Below, piece after piece: positions 59,933 through 64,000 of a stretch of 64,000 bases of DNA. The position numbers and the translations under genes are program-made. This stretch comes from Tepidimonas ignava (GTDB lineage Bacteria > Pseudomonadota > Gammaproteobacteria > Burkholderiales > Burkholderiaceae_C): the NCBI RefSeq assembly GCF_004342625.1, contig NZ_SMAH01000006.1, positions 1 through 64,000 on the forward strand. The letters are read 5' to 3'. Under the pieces are notes generated by a model. The model ran no database searches and was not told the DNA's origin. It was given only the letters and a program-made list of their open reading frames with translations. Each line of letters opens with the position of its first letter. Positions within the stretch are counted from its first letter, which is position 1.

Positions 59933-60235
59933 ATGGAGCTCAACGTCATTCGCGTGGAGGTGGTCGGCGAGGCCACGGACGCCCAGGCCCTGTGCCGCGC
60001 GGCGGGGGTGCCGTGGGCCTGGTGGCAGGCCGCCGCCCAGGCGGGGTTGGTGCCGGCCGCCGACACCGACGAGCCTTTGGACGCCGCCGCGTTGCAGCGC
60101 GTGCGGCGCTGGGCCTGGTTGCAGCGCCACTTCGACGCCGACCCCGAGCTGGCCGCGCTGGTGGTGCAGCTCGAAGCCGAAATCGAGCGCTTGCGGGCGC
60201 GGCTGCGCCGTGCGGGCGCCGCGCTGGACATCTGA
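59933..60235 (+). CDS. cbpM: CbpA modulator CbpM
   Basis: MerR-HTH-like modulator that binds the CbpA J-domain, 100 residues. LCRAAGVPWAWWQAAAQAGLV is the helix-turn-helix-like start, and LQRVRRWAWLQRHFDAD and a C-terminal helix (EAEIERLRARLRRAG) follow. It starts immediately after cbpA and precedes the ftsH paralogue by 66 nt. Confidence 0.9.
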   Translation: MELNVIRVEVVGEATDAQALCRAAGVPWAWWQAAAQAGLVPAADTDEPLDAAALQRVRRWAWLQRHFDADPELAALVVQLEAEIERLRARLRRAGAALDI

Positions 60236-60250
60236 ACCCATAAGACCCCG

Positions 60251-60265
60251 GCCTGCCGAGCAGGC
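60251..60265. promoter_or_regulatory. Hairpin in cbpM-ftsH gap
   Basis: GCCTGC (60251-60256) and GCAGGC (60260-60265) form a perfect 6-bp stem with a 3-nt loop, within a wider GC-rich structure. It lies ahead of the AAGGAG ribosome site of ftsH and could tune expression or mRNA stability. Confidence 0.35.
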
Positions 60266-60301
60266 GGCGGGGCCGGGCCTGCCGAAGGAGCCCCGTGGAC
60301 C

Positions 60302-63387
<3,086 letters not shown>

Positions 63388-63612
63388 TTAGGCCATCACG
63401 TTGAGCTGGGTGCCCAACGGCCCCTGGGTGGCCAGCGGCAGGTCGCCCGTCGGGGCGGGCGCGGGCTGGGGCAGCGCCTGCAACAACGCCAAGGCCCCCT
63501 GCTGCTGCACCTGCAGGGCTTTGCGCAGCGCCAGCACCTGCGCCGCGCCCGGTGTGTCGGACACAGCCGTGGCTGCCTGCGAAACGAACGAGGGGGTGGA
63601 GGCGATGTTCAT
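63388..63612 (-). CDS. YjfB-like putative motility protein
   Basis: Short 74-residue protein resembling the YjfB putative motility family (PF14070). It has MNIASTPSFVSQAATAVS, ALRKALQVQQQGALALLQAL and a C-terminal GTQLNVMA, with little predicted tertiary structure. The start at 63612 is chosen by family, and an in-frame ATG at 63624 is possible. It is odd between queA and tgt; flhDC at 12 kb shows the organism is flagellated. Confidence 0.65.
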   Translation of the reverse strand: MNIASTPSFVSQAATAVSDTPGAAQVLALRKALQVQQQGALALLQALPQPAPAPTGDLPLATQGPLGTQLNVMA

Positions 63613-63700
63613 CACGGCTGCCATCGTAGTACGTTACGGCGCGGCGCGCAAGCGCTGGGGCCCCCTCGCGCCGACCGCGCACCACCCGGCCGGTGTGCGC

Positions 63701-64000
63701 TCAGCGCTGCGCGCGCTGCAACAGCATCGCGTCGCCGTAGCTGAAAAAGCGGTAGCGCTGCTGCACGGCGTGGCGGTACAGCGCCATGATGCGCTCGTAG
63801 CCGGCGAAGGCGCTGACCAGCATCATCAGCGTGCTGCGCGGCAGGTGGAAGTTGGTGATCAGCAGGTCCACCACGCGGAAGCTGAACCCAGGGGTGATGA
63901 AGATGTCGGTGTCACCCTCGGTTTGGCCGGTGGCGGCCCAGCTTTCCAGCGTGCGCACGGTGGTGGTGCCCACCGCGACGATGCGTCCGCCCTGGCGGCG
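63701..64000 (-). CDS. queA: S-adenosylmethionine:tRNA ribosyltransferase-isomerase QueA (3' part)
   Basis: C-terminal 99 residues of QueA, which makes epoxyqueuosine from preQ1 in tRNA. The frame is open to the window edge. [51 protein letters not shown] and [10 protein letters not shown] are the conserved end of the family. The rest of the gene lies to the right of the window. Confidence 0.97.
   Translation of the reverse strand, partial: RRQGGRIVAVGTTTVRTLESWAATGQTEGDTDIFITPGFSFRVVDLLITNFHLPRSTLMMLVSAFAGYERIMALYRHAVQQRYRFFSYGDAMLLQRAQR

Overview
The window reads as a high-GC betaproteobacterial chromosome segment, most likely Burkholderiales with Comamonadaceae-like gene content. Pointers are the PhaM granule regulator, DUF3567 and DUF3108 proteins, the argS-SPOR-dsbA-lptAB-rpoN gene string, and a phenylacetate cluster with an embedded Liv-type transporter. 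The genus assignment is inference. Coding density is very high and no gene-free stretch exceeds 300 bases. I see no tRNA, rRNA, CRISPR array or complete insertion sequence.

Layout. 1-1.3 kb: a GGDEF-EAL protein lacking the start of its GGDEF domain, next to a short unrelated segment that may be the end of a mobile element. 1.4-7.2 kb: a DUF2892 membrane protein, then mnmG-rsmG-parA-parB and a membrane-anchored methyltransferase, with three parS sites (one upstream of mnmG, one inside mnmG, one inside rsmG). This is the chromosome-segregation centre and is usually near oriC, but dnaA and oriC are not in view. 7.2-12.2 kb: a membrane diguanylate cyclase coupled to a D-lactate dehydrogenase-type flavoprotein, a divergent cobalamin adenosyltransferase, and an AAA-ATPase/PD-(D/E)XK gene that looks accessory. 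12.4-13.4 kb: flhDC.

13.4-28.7 kb: a phenylacetate catabolic block paaX-I-K-A-B-C-D-E, then a five-component Liv-type ABC transporter (permease LivM and ATPase LivG fused into one protein), then paaZ and paaJ. PaaX probably represses from an operator touching the paaI start codon. The transporter has its own promoter with two palindromes. paaF, paaG and paaH are absent and must be elsewhere. 28.9-36.1 kb: a leftward operon argS-SPOR-dsbA-lptA-lptB-rpoN-rlmL. 36.1-37.6 kb: agmatinase and a DUF2237 protein.

37.6-42.0 kb: a probable lysine/basic amino acid module: argP divergent from an ArgO/LysE exporter, then a davB-like lysine 2-monooxygenase gene broken by two in-frame stop codons, then an intact davA-like amidohydrolase. 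42-45.6 kb: a PhnD-like periplasmic binding protein translationally coupled to a 936-residue HAMP-PAS-PAS-GGDEF-EAL protein. 45.8-52.7 kb: a LysR regulator divergent from malate synthase G, a small Cys-rich CWC protein, hemB, rhodanese and recQ. 52.8-58.9 kb: an exported M19 dipeptidase, a ChaN-like protein, DUF3567, DUF3108, a DksA-type zinc finger protein, phaM and a FIST-domain sensor. 58.9-62.1 kb: cbpA-cbpM-ftsH paralogue behind a heat-shock (sigma-32-type) promoter. 62.1-64 kb: tgt, a YjfB-like motility protein and the 3' end of queA.

Nothing here is a clearly new system. The items most worth following are the coupled PhnD/c-di-GMP pair, the decaying lysine monooxygenase beside an intact amidase and exporter, the double-palindrome promoter of the Liv module, the heat-shock cbpA-cbpM-ftsH operon, and the FIST sensor coupled to PhaM.
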